From assembly GCF_000003815.2 (NCBI RefSeq), contig NC_049995.1, forward strand, positions 3,696,885 through 3,760,884: a stretch of 64,000 nt of DNA. The letters run 5' to 3'. Within the stretch, counting starts at the first letter, position 1. The number at the start of each line of letters is the position of its first letter. The translations under genes and the position numbers were made by a program. Origin of the DNA: Branchiostoma floridae (lineage: Eukaryota; Chordata; Leptocardii; Amphioxiformes; Branchiostomatidae). The notes below the pieces were generated by a model. It saw only the letters and a program-made list of their open reading frames with translations, was not told where the DNA came from and searched no databases. Below are positions 50,401 to 58,854 of this stretch, piece by piece.

Positions 50401-51435
50401 CTCAACGTTTGATCCATATACTAAAACAAATTTTACTACAGAGACCCAGTGTCTTACCTTTGCCTCTGGTTCCATGACTTCTACGGGACTCAAGCTGATG
50501 GTCACTACCATCACCAACTCTGTCAGCAGCATCGCTATCATAGCGACCCATGTCCCCACCTGGGCATCTCCGGCAGTCTCACACAGGTTTAAACCCGGAA
50601 TGGTCAGCGATAGGAACTCGCAGAAAGGAGGGACGTGCACCGCAAGTACAAAACAGAGAGACGAGACCACAATGGATAGTATAAAGGCGAGTTGTAGCTT
50701 GCTCTTGAGGGCGACCACTACGAGCAACAGCACGCCAGTCGCACAGCAGATGTTGGTCAGGAACGCGAGGAAATAGCTCCAGTTTCTGTCGATCCGCCAC
50801 AACGGTTGTGCTGCCCACTGCCACATAAGGCTAGGATCTTCAACTGTTCCGTCAAAATATACAATGGCGTAGATTATTGGGAATGTCAAGAGGAATTTCA
50901 CAAGGTTGGAGATTATTCCCATCTTCCATCGCGCGCTAGTCTTAAAGTCGTTATCGTCACACGCTATTTCTTCAAAAGGTTGCACTTCGTCCCTTCCAGC
51001 TTGAGATCTCTGTGATTTCTTTAAAGTCATCTTCTTGAAAAGCTTGATATCGGGAGTCCACGCCAATGTCAAGGGCAGTAGGGTGACGAGAAATGTGGCC
51101 GACGAATGAAGAGAATACCCTATCAGACCAACGGTACACGCGACCAACCCCACTGCAAAGGCTACTATTAACCATCCATTTCTTTTGTGAATTATTTCAT
51201 GTTTACTTGGGCAGCAGCGATTTGTGAGCTGTTGGCCGAACTGCACCAGTAGGGGGAACAGGTGCACGGCATTCATGGCCATGACGTTAGCGATCTGAGA
51301 CGATGTTGCCGATGGAAGAACGACCAAGATGAAGAAGCCGACACCGAACACTTCAAAGATACTCATTGCGATTCCCTGCAAATTCCAGATTGGCAAAAGA
51401 CATTACAGGATATTTGATTTTTTCTTATCAGTCAG

Positions 51436-51476
<41 letters not shown>

Positions 51477-54248
51477 TGGGAACAGGTTACATGTAATACA
51501 TTAGCGCAAAAGCGAATTGTAGTCTGACAGTACATGACATTGCTAGCTCTATACTCAATAGAAACCAGGTGAATTCAACAAAGACTTGACGTAGTTAACA
51601 TGGTTCCTATTCACAGAGGTCTTTTAAAACTCAAGCACAAAGAAATGTGTTTGTATTGAACAAACGGCAGACCATTCAAAACATTATTAGTATTTGAAAA
51701 GTAATCATTCAACACGGTACAAAGTACCCAAAGCTGGCAGAGTAGAATGAAAGGGTTAAAAAGAGTTCGAGCTTGACAAACTTTGGGAAGGTAGAGCAAT
51801 GATGTCATGTGCCATGGCAACATCTTTTCACAGTTTAAACGAGTGCCTTTATATTTACCTACGATGTTCAGTACACAGAAGTATTTGTTCCGTCCAAAGT
51901 CAATAACCATGTGATACTCATGCACATGCCAAAAATAAGCTAGCTAGGTCAAGATGATAATTTGGTCAAGGCAGTAAAAACACCACACGATAGCTGGACA
52001 GACAATGTACAATCGACTCTATTACACAATGAGTATATAAGATAAATACATATAGAATTCTCTCAAAACCCAAGCAGGTAAGCACACCTGTATGTGACCA
52101 CAATTGTAATTCTCAAATTGTTTGTGTTTGTTCATTAGTTGTCTTAATTCTGTGTCTTTGGGTTCATTTATTTTAGATAGCCTCAAAATATTTCAGGTAG
52201 ACATAGCAAACGTATGAATAGATGTCTGTATTGCAGAACATGGCGCAAAAGTTGGACGTTTTCTCTAGAAAAAATATGACTCCTTTTTTAAACACATTTC
52301 ATTAAAAGTGTTCATCTAAGGTCGAATACAAGGCCGCACAATTCTAGGCAAGCACTACTCCTCCTACTTAGAGGCCTGCCAACAACTCAACCTCCCGACA
52401 CTTGAGGCTAGACGGACCCTGTTATGTAGAAAGTTCGGACTCAGACTGTTAAACTCTCCCCTCTACCGTGACTGGCTTCCACCGTCCCGTGGCGAGATCA
52501 GCGGCCGTCTCACCAGAACTTGTAATAATCTGAACTCTGTTCTCACTAGAACTGCCCGGTACCATAACAGCAGCATTCCTTTCCTTGTCAGACTGCTAAA
52601 TTCATCCTAGTACTGATGCTAAAGCACATCTGAATTCCGAACAGACCTGTTTGCTGCTCTTCACCCACTGCATATATACTTTAGTGCTACATGATGGAAA
52701 ATCACGATTAATTGAATGTACAATTATTATATTAGTTTTTAATCGCGTAATTCATTTATAAATATTTCAATCCTTGCTTCTTATCTTAATGTGCTAGGAA
52801 TTTTATCGTATATAATGTATGGACTCATAACTGTGCTGAATGTAATGTCATTACCTCAATTCAGCCGCAAGGCTGCGATCCGTATGACATGCTTGCCAAA
52901 TAAACCATTATATATATACGTATATGTCTCTGGGCAAAAAGTACACGGAAAATAAATATTTCCAAAAGAACTGACTGAACACCGGCCGACTCATTCCAGT
53001 GCTACCGTGCACAGCCGAATGTTTCCCAAGTTTCAAAGCAATTTGGCTGGCGCAGCCGAACACCAGCTACCACTGCCAACCTAATACACCCGAACCATTC
53101 CCAACCCTGGTCGGGGAAAGGTCGGTAGGCCATGTTCAGCTTTGTGTAGGCTGTTTTAGCATGTCGCCAAATTTAGTAAAAAACGTTACCATTTTAGTAG
53201 GACGGTCGTAGTATTTACATTAGTCACACATATGCCATAAATTGGCCGTTTTTGTGGCGCTTTACAGTTGTTCCTGGATTTATAAGGAACAAGACTGGAT
53301 TGTTTGCTGCTATTTGTATCACACTTTGAGTAACAAAACGTTTCACCATAACGACTTAACATATGGTACTATTGTTCAATGCTTTATACGTTATCTCTTA
53401 ACCTTACATAAGAAAGGCCCTAGGAACATCCTCCGGTACCTAAACGATGTAGCCACAAGCTGCATATCATTTTCAATTAAAATTTACTATGTCTACTGTG
53501 GTAACACCTTTAAAATTTGTTATGTCTTCCTATATATATATACATGACCAATGTGTTGCAAAAAGCATAAGTTGCCATGTATCTTCACAACCTTCGCTGT
53601 CAGTAGTTATATTGTTAGGTACCAAACAAAATTATGAGAGTTTATCTTAACTATCAAAAAAAAGAAACATAATCATTTACTCACTGTTGCCGCCGCAGGT
53701 TTTGTCGGCCATGGAACCCGGCTGTTACAGGCCCCCTTCCAAAAACTCCACAGGAAAACACCGGCGTAAGGGATCATCATGACCATTGACAGTGTCGTTA
53801 TGGTCGCGATGCGGACACAGTCTGTGTCTTCTGGATCCACAGCGGTCCCGTTTTCTGTCATGCGGCAAAACGTATCGTCTGACGAGCATCTTACCAGGTT
53901 ACAAGTAGCGTAGCCGGTCGTGGTTTGGTTTGCGGTGGCGCGAAGGGGATAAACTAGGACCAGAAGAGACAACTTCGTGGAAAATATACCTAACGTTATT
54001 GCCAAGAACAGCACGAGTGCAAGTATTATCTTGGTGACCCTCGACGACCAAATTTTACAACAAGACTCGTCATTATCTTCCTCAGAGCTGTCTTCATCGC
54101 GCTCGTAGACTGCCAGTGGTGGTTCGTCTTCGGTTTGGTCGTTTTGTCCATCTTGGTTTCCCGCTGAATTTTCTTCGGTCGGTGGATTTGCCATTTCGTG
54201 ACCAGCGAGGTTCCACTGGTCCATTTCAATATTTTCATCATTTTCCAT
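33683..54248 (-). CDS. CHS: Chitin synthase with two discoidin-like modules and a SAM domain (30 exons)
   Basis: GT2-family membrane enzyme that polymerises UDP-GlcNAc into chitin and extrudes it across the plasma membrane. Minus-strand exons: 54248-53685, 51375-50458, 48637-48485, 48334-48160, 47908-47757, 47446-47386, 47106-46964, 46817-46716, 46551-46317, 45901-45765, 45290-45189, 45050-44882, 43624-43422, 42715-42548, 42269-42147, 41887-41758, 41592-41471, 41031-40887, 40405-40223, 39630-39540, 39373-39228, 38755-38630, 38104-37998, 37405-37334, 36802-36704, 35945-35783, 35396-35343, 34992-34875, 34313-34160, 33847-33683. All are GT-AG and in phase; 5,280 nt, 1,759 codons plus TAG. Order: acidic tail (1-62), N-terminal helices (to ~494), first part of the GT2 region (495-674), two F5/8C-like modules (675-834, 835-970), GT2 core with TDAD 983-986, GEDRW 1085-1089 and QRRRW 1123-1127, helices with SWGTRE, linker, unknown module, SAM (~1543-1614), coiled coil, two last helices. 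The exon 9 and exon 20 acceptors were chosen by phase and homology and are the least certain. ATG has A at -3 and G at +4. Confidence 0.93.
34314..34874. other. CHS intron 28, includes an open frame of no clear meaning
   Basis: A plus-strand open frame (34128-34697, 189 codons) overlaps exon 29 and this intron. The intronic part is GC-richer than its surroundings and basic in translation ([11 protein letters not shown]). No family is recognised and no splice support is seen; it could be a fragment of a mobile element. Confidence 0.25.
35343..35945 (-). other. CHS exons 26-27: SAM domain
   Basis: Exons 35945-35783 and 35396-35343 encode about residues 1543-1614: [58 protein letters not shown]. 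The pattern W-L-x3-L ... F-x3-G-Y-x3-E-D-L-x2-L ... L-x6-G-I-x3-G-H-x3-L-x2-I is the five-helix sterile alpha motif. SAM domains usually homo- or hetero-oligomerise; here the domain would face the cytosol and could cluster synthase complexes (inference). Confidence 0.85.
35452..35743. mobile_element. Inverted-repeat element in CHS intron 26
   Basis: Two arms of about 85 bp, roughly 35452-35540 and 35655-35743, pair through gcagggacatccaacagcc, aaaccgcctgtc, ggatgtacc and ttcaaccgtcac. The loop is about 110 bp. Confidence 0.8.
35965..36158. mobile_element. Long hairpin element in CHS intron 25
   Basis: Arms of about 80 bp pair along the whole length: taaagccccgtttacaaatc, tagctcggccgag, gtcagcgagctctaaattac and gaggaggt/c, with a loop of about 30 bases around 36055. 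The transcribed strand could fold as a near-perfect stem. Confidence 0.85.
36268..36612. pseudogene. Decayed copy of CHS exon 22 5' edge and upstream intron
   Basis: Matches 38733-39190 in order: gtattct-agggagag, tgtgagaggag, ggaatttccgt, ttgaatact, atgatgttt, cgcacagtttgtta, gctcggata, gacatgacga, accgtttacgagatgga and gctatcgaggtatatcaaagc. Only the first few codons of exon 22 remain; the rest of the exon is missing. Confidence 0.75.
37068..37160. repeat. Dispersed repeat shared with 38435-38545
   Basis: Both copies contain gaggaaagt-g-gtaaagtgc, tttcc-aagggcaca, ggt(t/a)-gaac-c-gg and ccatagatt or cctatagatt. The layout (tRNA-like box sequence near gttttgaacccagg) suggests a SINE-like family, unproven. 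Copies are in CHS introns 24 and 22. Confidence 0.55.
37500..37692. repeat. (CA)n microsatellite in CHS intron 23
   Basis: About 190 bp of CA repeat with periodic CAGG interruptions, next to a CT tract at 37483-37505. It starts about 95 bp upstream (on the transcribed strand) of exon 24. Confidence 0.95.
38630..39373 (-). other. CHS exons 21-22: duplicated low-complexity linker exons
   Basis: Exons 39373-39228 and 38755-38630 both encode a Gly/Ser/Asn/Asp/Ala-rich hydrophilic linker and share ADQSGA(G/D)ATN, GEN(S/R)R and GGS(N/D) blocks. Flanking intron sequence is also shared (gactatacaatt next to each donor), so the exon was duplicated together with intron DNA. Phases are 2 in, 1 out for exon 21 and 1 in, 1 out for exon 22. 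Confidence 0.75.
39540..41887 (-). other. CHS exons 16-20: C-terminal helices and SWGTRE motif
   Basis: Exons 41887-41758, 41592-41471, 41031-40887, 40405-40223 and 39630-39540. They encode a run of hydrophobic helices ([83 protein letters not shown]) and end with SW-GTRE split across the exon 19/20 junction. This motif at the end of the helix block is shared by metazoan chitin synthases and confirms the choice of the internal acceptor for exon 20. Confidence 0.85.
41267..41464. repeat. (CTGTCT)n purine/pyrimidine tract next to CHS exon 17
   Basis: About 200 bp of tctgtc/tctctg units. On the transcribed strand it is an AGACAG purine tract beginning within 7 bases of the exon 17 donor. Confidence 0.95.
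42147..43624 (-). other. CHS exons 13-15: catalytic core of GT2 domain
   Basis: Residues 971-1135. Exon 13 (43624-43422) holds [11 protein letters not shown] with the metal/UDP-binding aspartates, then [14 protein letters not shown] and [10 protein letters not shown]. Exon 14 (42715-42548) holds [10 protein letters not shown] and [10 protein letters not shown], with the presumed catalytic base aspartate. Exon 15 (42269-42147) holds [11 protein letters not shown], the acceptor/product-channel signature of processive GT2 enzymes. All key residues are present, so the enzyme looks active. Family usage often has P where GRTHCLG has C. Confidence 0.93.
42777..43340. repeat. CCAA/CCAG tetranucleotide minisatellite in CHS intron 13
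   Basis: About 560 bp of ccag and ccaa units with a higher-order repeat marked by aactccccagccactcagcag, seen at about 42821, 42901, 43008 and, diverged, 43049 and 43189. It gives an open frame of Trp-Leu-Val-Gly/Ala-Gly repeats on the minus strand that is not part of the spliced gene. Confidence 0.95.
43664..44697. mobile_element. 1.03-kb inverted-repeat element in CHS intron 12
   Basis: Ends of about 100 bp are inverted copies: ctggatatgatttctgaaac, ggtcagacgt, caactagcat, cactagttt and gtcagtgacac at 43700-43770, with complements at 44586-44680. The middle has microsatellite-like gtgtgt and the ctccatgaaaaatgg motif. Just inside the right end lies a perfect 19-bp hairpin (cttgtttgagagagttttt, 44528-44582). 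Confidence 0.75.
44882..45901 (-). other. CHS exons 10-12: second discoidin (F5/8C)-like module
   Basis: Exons 45901-45765, 45290-45189 and 45050-44882 (137, 102 and 169 nt) have the same three-exon layout and phases as the first module; the middle exons are both exactly 102 nt. Matching blocks: [53 protein letters not shown]. The two copies are clearly tandem duplicates that have diverged, more in the third exon, where this copy is 66 nt shorter. Terminal cysteines are missing here too (N before KPLGM, Q after ILG). Confidence 0.8.
45392..45588. mobile_element. 165-bp insertion with 16-bp target duplication, CHS intron 10
   Basis: The 16-mer tccttcatcatagtag flanks the insert exactly (45392-45407 and 45573-45588). 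The insert contains gaggaagatgtctgacagac and gaaacgtcag. A perfect duplication suggests a recent retroposition-like event. Confidence 0.8.
46186..46282. mobile_element. 97-bp MITE-like element, ATGACCCGCCCT ends, CHS intron 9
   Basis: Perfect 12-bp inverted ends; the end motif gggcgggtcatta recurs alone at 37780. The right end lies 34 bases from the exon 9 donor. Confidence 0.7.
46317..47106 (-). other. CHS exons 7-9: first discoidin (F5/8C)-like module
   Basis: Exons 47106-46964, 46817-46716 and 46551-46317 (143, 102 and 235 nt; outer phases 1 and 1, inner phases 0). The module opens with [15 protein letters not shown], the hallmark start of F5/8 type C domains (PLGMExGxIxDxxI), continues with [20 protein letters not shown] (family: VTGVxTQG...VxxYKV), and closes with [11 protein letters not shown] and LRMEILG. 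The cysteines that flank the canonical domain are absent: tyrosine precedes KPLGM and histidine follows ILG. The acceptor of exon 9 (cccag, GCC) was chosen because it keeps phase. Confidence 0.8.
47386..48637 (-). other. CHS exons 3-6: first part of the glycosyltransferase region
   Basis: Four exons (48637-48485, 48334-48160, 47908-47757, 47446-47386) encode residues 495-674: [13 protein letters not shown], then [10 protein letters not shown] (the family's ATMWHE block), [35 protein letters not shown] and KRWSQIMYM. These are the standard blocks leading into the UDP-sugar site in metazoan chitin synthases. Exon 6 ends in phase 1 at NYM, exactly where the inserted discoidin modules begin. Confidence 0.88.
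48731..50254. mobile_element. 1.5-kb element with CCCTATCCAGAC ends, CHS intron 2
   Basis: Ends accctatccagacgggg and cggtctggataggtt are inverted; poly-G (48741) and poly-C (50200) runs sit inside each end. Interior carries several tgacgtca palindromes and two aagatggcggacaa motifs. A second element (49508-50110) is nested in it. Confidence 0.75.
49508..50110. mobile_element. MITE-like element, TACTGTAAATGCA family, copy 3 (expanded)
   Basis: tactgtaaatgcatttaatt and tgcatttacagta ends with the family's cgcgg blocks just inside; the middle is about 400 bp longer than in the other copies. It is inserted in the 48731-50254 element, so it is younger. Confidence 0.75.
51431..51476. repeat. (ATCA)n microsatellite in CHS intron 1
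   Basis: Eleven or so tandem atca units about 55 bp upstream (on the transcribed strand) of the exon 2 acceptor. Confidence 0.9.
52347..52610 (+). pseudogene. LINE reverse-transcriptase ORF, C-terminal remnant
   Basis: A plus-strand frame without a start codon reads for 87 residues to [63 protein letters not shown]. This is the typical end of ORF2 of non-LTR retrotransposons in invertebrate chordates (leucine/arginine-rich, RxLLCRKF and IPxLVRLLN). Sequence to about 52925 ends in an AT-rich repeat as expected of a LINE 3' tail. It lies in CHS intron 1, opposite strand. Family level is not determined. Confidence 0.7.
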
Positions 54249-54914
54249 GATTTGGTTTTGGTAACTGCATCAATATTTCGACCTCCTTTTCTCAACCTAA
54301 GACACGCCTCGAATGAGTTCGAAGACTCAGCGCTTCGCAAGTCTAGAAACAAGCATCGGGATTATAGGAAGGGTGGTATAGGTTCTTGGAAAAAAATCTA
54401 GCCACGAGTCGGAAAACAACATGAAAATCATCGGAAATGTGGTACACTTCCTAGAAAAAATCTACCTGCCAAAAAAGATTGTCACATGCCCGGTTAAGTA
54501 CATCGGTATTGTCGGAACGGACGTACTGGTTCCCGGAACCGTATGGTGCCACCGGCACAGCAAACTAACTCAACAATGGGTCTCAGTGCGTTCATGTTAA
54601 TCATTAACTACCTTCAATTGGTGGTCAAGGACCATTGGAACTTAGTCAGCATTTACGTGAGAAGAGGCACGTATGTTTATACCTGTACTGGTGACCTCTT
54701 TTGAATATAGACCACGTTTTGGAAATTCTTTAGATTGACTATCCTCTCTACAGTGACCACCAGTGAACTGTCCATACTGAACACTTAAACCGAGTCTCTT
54801 TAGAGCACGTGTGGTGCTATACACATGTTCGACTGTTTTATTGTTATTGTTATTGGGTGGGCCGACTACTCAGCCAGGGGCTGAATTGCGAGGAGTTTAC
54901 AATAGGCGGGGCTA

Positions 54915-55032
54915 AGTCGCAAGGGTCTGGATAGAGCTGCCATTCGGCGCCACTCAGGTGACCTCAATACGACTGTCGCAAGTGTCTGGAGCGAGCTGCA
55001 ATTTGGCGCCACTCAGGTGACCTCGATACGAC
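54915..55032. repeat. Two-unit tandem duplication, about 64 bp
   Basis: Units share cgcaag-gtctgga, gagctgc, ttcggcgccactcaggtgac or tttggcgccactcaggtgac, and ctc-atacgac. Confidence 0.8.
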
Positions 55033-55404
55033 AGTAAAATAGTCTCAAACAATTGAAAATGTCAACATGCATGACGTACAATCTGTTATGTGTACGAGTA
55101 TGCATATGTATTGTATGTACGTTGCGAATGGCAAAGATTTCTTCAGTCTGCTTTCGGTATATGAAAACAAATAGACGTAACCGGGTTTCATAGCCTTTAA
55201 TCATTTCGTTATCATGTCTACTGTTTAGTTGTCTTTCTTTCCGACTTGTAATCTATTCAGTCAATCTAACTACATGCATACGAACTGCTTATGTCGTTAT
55301 TATCATCATCGTCATTTCAAAGATGAATAAAGTCTTACTTTTGGTGAATAATGTCTTCGCCCAGAATTCCTGTTGTTCGTTATCTAATTTTTGTTTATGT
55401 CATA

Positions 55405-55515
55405 CCTGTGACGCGAAAACGTTCGATACGGGTGTTCCGGACCGGCTGATAACTTTCCGTACGGCCCGGGCTTATCACACAGGCTCCATTCGAATAAATC
55501 GAACTGTTTCGAGTG
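55405..55515. repeat. Dispersed repeat shared with 17755-17850
   Basis: Both copies contain gtcatac, tgataac or gtgataac, cggtgttccggaccgg or ggtgttccggaccgg, acacaggct and ccat-cga-taaat-gaac. One lies in SLCO intron 2, one upstream of the chitin synthase. Confidence 0.7.
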
Positions 55516-55670
55516 GGCCGAGTACGGCGCCATCGGAAGTTCGAATACCTGATTCGGACGTTGGAACATTACTGTTGCAACGCTTTTTTTTCGAGGGCAA
55601 CAAATTTGTTCAACTTCTGACGCATTTCGCATCAAAACAGTGGTTTTCTCAGGTGGGTATGACATAAATA

Positions 55671-55811
55671 AAATACAACACGTTGTATTCCGCATCACCC
55701 TCGGTCCCAGCCCTCCCACGGGTCGGATCACCCTCCGGCCTTCGGCCGTCGGGCGATCCGACCCGCGGTCGGGCTGGTACCTCGGGATATGGAACACACC
55801 GTGTTGTATTC
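55671..55811. mobile_element. GC-rich hairpin element of about 140 bp
   Basis: aatacaacac and gtgttgtatt ends enclose paired blocks gggtcggatc/gatccgaccc and ccggccttcggccg at the centre. Its GC content is far above its surroundings. Confidence 0.75.
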
Positions 55812-55855
55812 TATATATATGCCCTCACATCCCTGTGACTCACAGATTGTTGTGA

Positions 55856-55925
55856 GTTACCATGGCAACATTCTGGTTTGGGTTGCCATAGTATTCTTCC
55901 AGACTGCTTGGGTTGCCATGGTAAC
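55856..55925. repeat. X-box-like repeat, inverted relative of 28371-28415
   Basis: gttaccatggcaac at 55856-55869, gttgccatag at 55892 and gttgccatggtaac at 55912-55925, with the spacer ccagactgcttgg. The complement of the spacer (ccaagcagtctgg) lies between X-boxes at 28384-28397, so the two loci are copies of one repeat. Confidence 0.75.
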
Positions 55926-56566
55926 CACAATAACCTCTCAGTGGTCGAGCATTTAATTTCTGTTGGTTAAACCTGTTTTCTCATTCAACTATAGACAAAT
56001 AGACACAGGCACATATTTAACTATTTTCATTTTCTATCTTTTGGCTGTTACTTTATTGACACAAAAATCATCAGGATACTTTTGGAAAAAGACGAGAGAT
56101 TTCAAACTTATGAGGAGGTTGGTTAAAAACCAATCATCGCCAGGACAGCACTCATGAAATTGACGTTGCACGGGCGATTTGGAAGTATTTGTGCTGAAGC
56201 GCCACCTAGCAATTCGCTGTAAAATCACAGAAACAGATCCGATGGTACAATCAGCACCAAGGTCAGTGCCAATAATGAAGCGCCACCTTGCAGATAGTCA
56301 TGGAATGACAGCCAAACACACTGATGACACAGTCAATACAAAGGCAAGAACCATCGCCCCGTATTTATTATGTATTCTTATCCTGTGACAAATACTGTTA
56401 AAATTGATTTTCAGAGTCTTTTGTGTTCAAGAAGTGCATAGAGTGACACCAGTGTGGTACAATGGTATCACTTACCAAGTTCACAACTACAGTCATGCTA
56501 CCACATTGGTGCCCTTTTTTTTGCGACGCAGCCGAAGCATTGTCCATTCACAAGTTTTCAAATACT

Positions 56567-56650
56567 GGATTAGGTCCAGGTTCAGGTCCGAAACTGGACC
56601 TGATCCTCTGGACCTGAACCGGACCTGGACCTGGATTTCTGTACCGGTAC
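56567..56650. repeat. GGTCCAGGTTC-type inverted short repeat
   Basis: ggtccaggttcaggtcc is followed by ggacctgaaccggacctgg, giving a folded unit of about 60 bp. A related element class could not be named. Confidence 0.6.
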
Positions 56651-57306
56651 CCACCCCTAATTTCCAGTCATTCACAAACTACGTACCCTCCCCCACATTT
56701 TATTTATTTTTTTTTTATTGAGATTCTCCATATACATATGGAGGGTATGGCGAAACAGGTGTCAAAGGCTGCGTTGCCAGCTTTTTTTAAAAGCATTTCT
56801 TGTTACCACAGGCATGGCTACATTTCCTCACATGTGTCACTCATACAATTACAATTTTCCCATTTTGTTGCTGTCTCATGTTCAACATCTACGGATCCGG
56901 AGGGGAAAGATCTTGTGTGTTTTTGTTTTTTACAAAATCAGTCAAAAATTAATGAGCGAGCTGATGTCATCCATAGAATTTACATGCTGTGGCCTAGTAA
57001 CGTATGGACTGCTGTTGTTTCTGACGGCGTTGCTATCCTCTCCTGGACAACTATAAAAAGGGACAATAATTATAATCTTCCCGCCAGACCAACGTTAACA
57101 CCTGGGTCCAGAAGCTTTTAGGCTTCTTCGTATGTCTGAAAATGTGCATGTCAGCCATCTTGGCCCTAATTCCGATATGATGAGGCCTCTTAACAGCGTC
57201 ATAACGTCGGGAAACGCTATGAATCGTATCTCCTATCTTATCTTCTACTTTGAGGTTTTTTGAGACGGTGGTTCGTCTGAACGCAGGATTCCGTTCCCGT
57301 CGCAAA

Positions 57307-57353
57307 ATGGGCTGTGGTGGCCACAGCAAGGTCATCACATCACAGTCAATTAG
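57307..57353 (+). CDS. Candidate first coding exon (myristoylation-type N-terminus)
   Basis: ATG with A at -3 and G at +4 opens MGCGGHSKVITSQSIR and is cut by a consensus donor (attag, gtaagt) in phase 2. Met-Gly-Cys followed by small and basic residues is typical of N-myristoylated, palmitoylated cytosolic proteins. No second exon could be tied to it, so this may be chance; it would be a gene divergent from the chitin synthase, 3 kb away. Confidence 0.3.
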
Positions 57354-57489
57354 GTAAGTTTTTCTGCAAAATACTAAGAAAATACAAATTCGTGCCCTTT
57401 TTTACCAATTTGGCGTAGGCAATGCGTCCGAAGCGTTTAATTAGCCAATCGCTATCCATCTATTCGATACGGTAGATGTAATTACGGAG

Positions 57490-57960
57490 AGGATATAGGT
57501 AGAACTCTGTAGATGTGGGTAGATGCCTGTTTATTATGAAGATATATGTCGGTAGTTGTAGGTAGAGGCCTGTAGAATAGATGTAGATAGAGGACTGTAG
57601 ACGCCTGTAGATGTAAGTAGGGGCCTGTAGATGTAGGTAGGGGCCTGTAGATGTAGACGCCTGTAGATGTAGGTAGACGCCTGTAGATGTAGGTAGACGT
57701 CTGTAGATGTAGACGCCTGTAGATGTAGGTAGGGGCCTGTAGATGTAGGCAGAGGCCTGTAGATGTAGGTAGAGATGTTTGTAGATTTGGGTAGAGGGCT
57801 GCAAATTTACATGCAGGAAGATGCCTGTAGATGTAGATATCAGTAAAGGTCTGGAGATGTGCGTAGAGGTCTGTAGATGTGCGTAGAAGCCTTTAAGTGT
57901 ACGTAGAGGCCTGTACATGAAAGCAGAGGCCGGCAGATGTAGGTAGAGGTGGTAAATATT
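57490..57960. repeat. Minisatellite, 'ctgtagatgtaggtag' units
   Basis: About 25 units of 14-24 bp with core gcctgtagatgtaggtag. It is open in one minus-strand frame (YIYRPLPTSTG repeats) but has no gene features. Confidence 0.9.
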
Positions 57961-58489
57961 GGTAGACCTGATTGATTTGCTACAGCTCAATTCTGTATCA
58001 TGGTGAGAAATATACCATGTAGACATAAATTAGGTCAAGGACGCATATAATGTATCTAACCAAGGACGTTATATAACGTCATTAATCAGATACGTCCCCA
58101 ATTTGATAAACTCGTTAATGTAAATATGACGTCTTTGGTTAGATACGTCCCCAAGTCATTTATGTAGGCTGATCCTGACTTATGACTAATCTATGGATTC
58201 TCTGTTCGAGCTCTTGCCAAGCCGCTATATCCGGGATGTTTGGGTTCCACGCATTATGACCTGCAGTTCGTTTTGTATGTTTTTTTTTTTTTTATTCTAT
58301 GCAAAAATACAACAAAGATCGTGAAGAGTACACTCAACTTGTATTCAACTTATATATGATCATGTGAAATTACTTAAGTTTTAATCATGATAAAATTGTG
58401 TGTTATATTGATGGCGTCAATTTTGATAGCCTCCTTCCGATAAGTATCAATAATTGTTTTGCGTCATCAAAAGGGGATTAATTACTCAC

Positions 58490-58612
58490 CGCATGTAATA
58501 CGGCCTCCATGTCACGTAGGGCAGTGTTAAGTCTCTGTCCCACATTCAGGACATCCCCACGACTTAGGCCCGACCAATCCTCAACCATGATCGTCGCTGG
58601 TTTCGGAGTAGC
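58490..58612 (-). CDS. Isolated candidate internal exon, unknown gene
   Basis: A 123-nt open stretch, phase 0 at both ends, bounded by gaatttcag on one side and gcg, gtgagt on the other. It encodes 41 residues including IMVEDWSGLSRGDVLNV and NTALRDMEAVLHA, a balanced composition with a likely helix at the end. The GC content is higher than its surroundings. Partner exons were not found with confidence; a weak candidate with LLQTMTVATNIICGREL lies at 62680-62615. I do not recognise the family. Confidence 0.4.
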
Positions 58613-58854
58613 CTGAAATTCATTTCCTACTCTAACTCCAGTTCACTTCTCTGATCGCATTCGATTATAATATTTCTTTTTGTTTGTTTGAACCTTTGTT
58701 TATTCATAAAAGCTCAAATTGACCTGCAGGCCGCTTTTCACTGAGGTCACGAGGGAAGAGGCAAGGGTCACACAAAGTATATACACAGTTAACATCATAT
58801 GACCTATATTCTTTCCTTCTTTAGCTTCGCCAAGAAGATTATGTTTTTGCCGAC

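Larger units (their letters stand above)
50458..54248 (-). other. CHS exons 1-2: acidic tail and N-terminal membrane domain
   Basis: Exon 1 (53685-54248, 188 codons) gives a strongly acidic cytosolic tail with [14 protein letters not shown], a first helix near residues 73-100, a cysteine-containing outer loop with NQT and NGT sequons, and a second helix. Exon 2 (50458-51375, 306 codons) gives several more helices and contains [11 protein letters not shown] followed by [13 protein letters not shown], matching the conserved metazoan CHS block in which a helix ends VVLP and is followed by MxMNxVxLxP. This half anchors the enzyme and by analogy shapes the translocation channel. Confidence 0.88.

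Noticed and set aside
57460-58026. 188-codon minus-strand frame with YIYRPLPTSTG repeats
   Set aside because: A minisatellite read in one phase; no splice sites, start context or domain.
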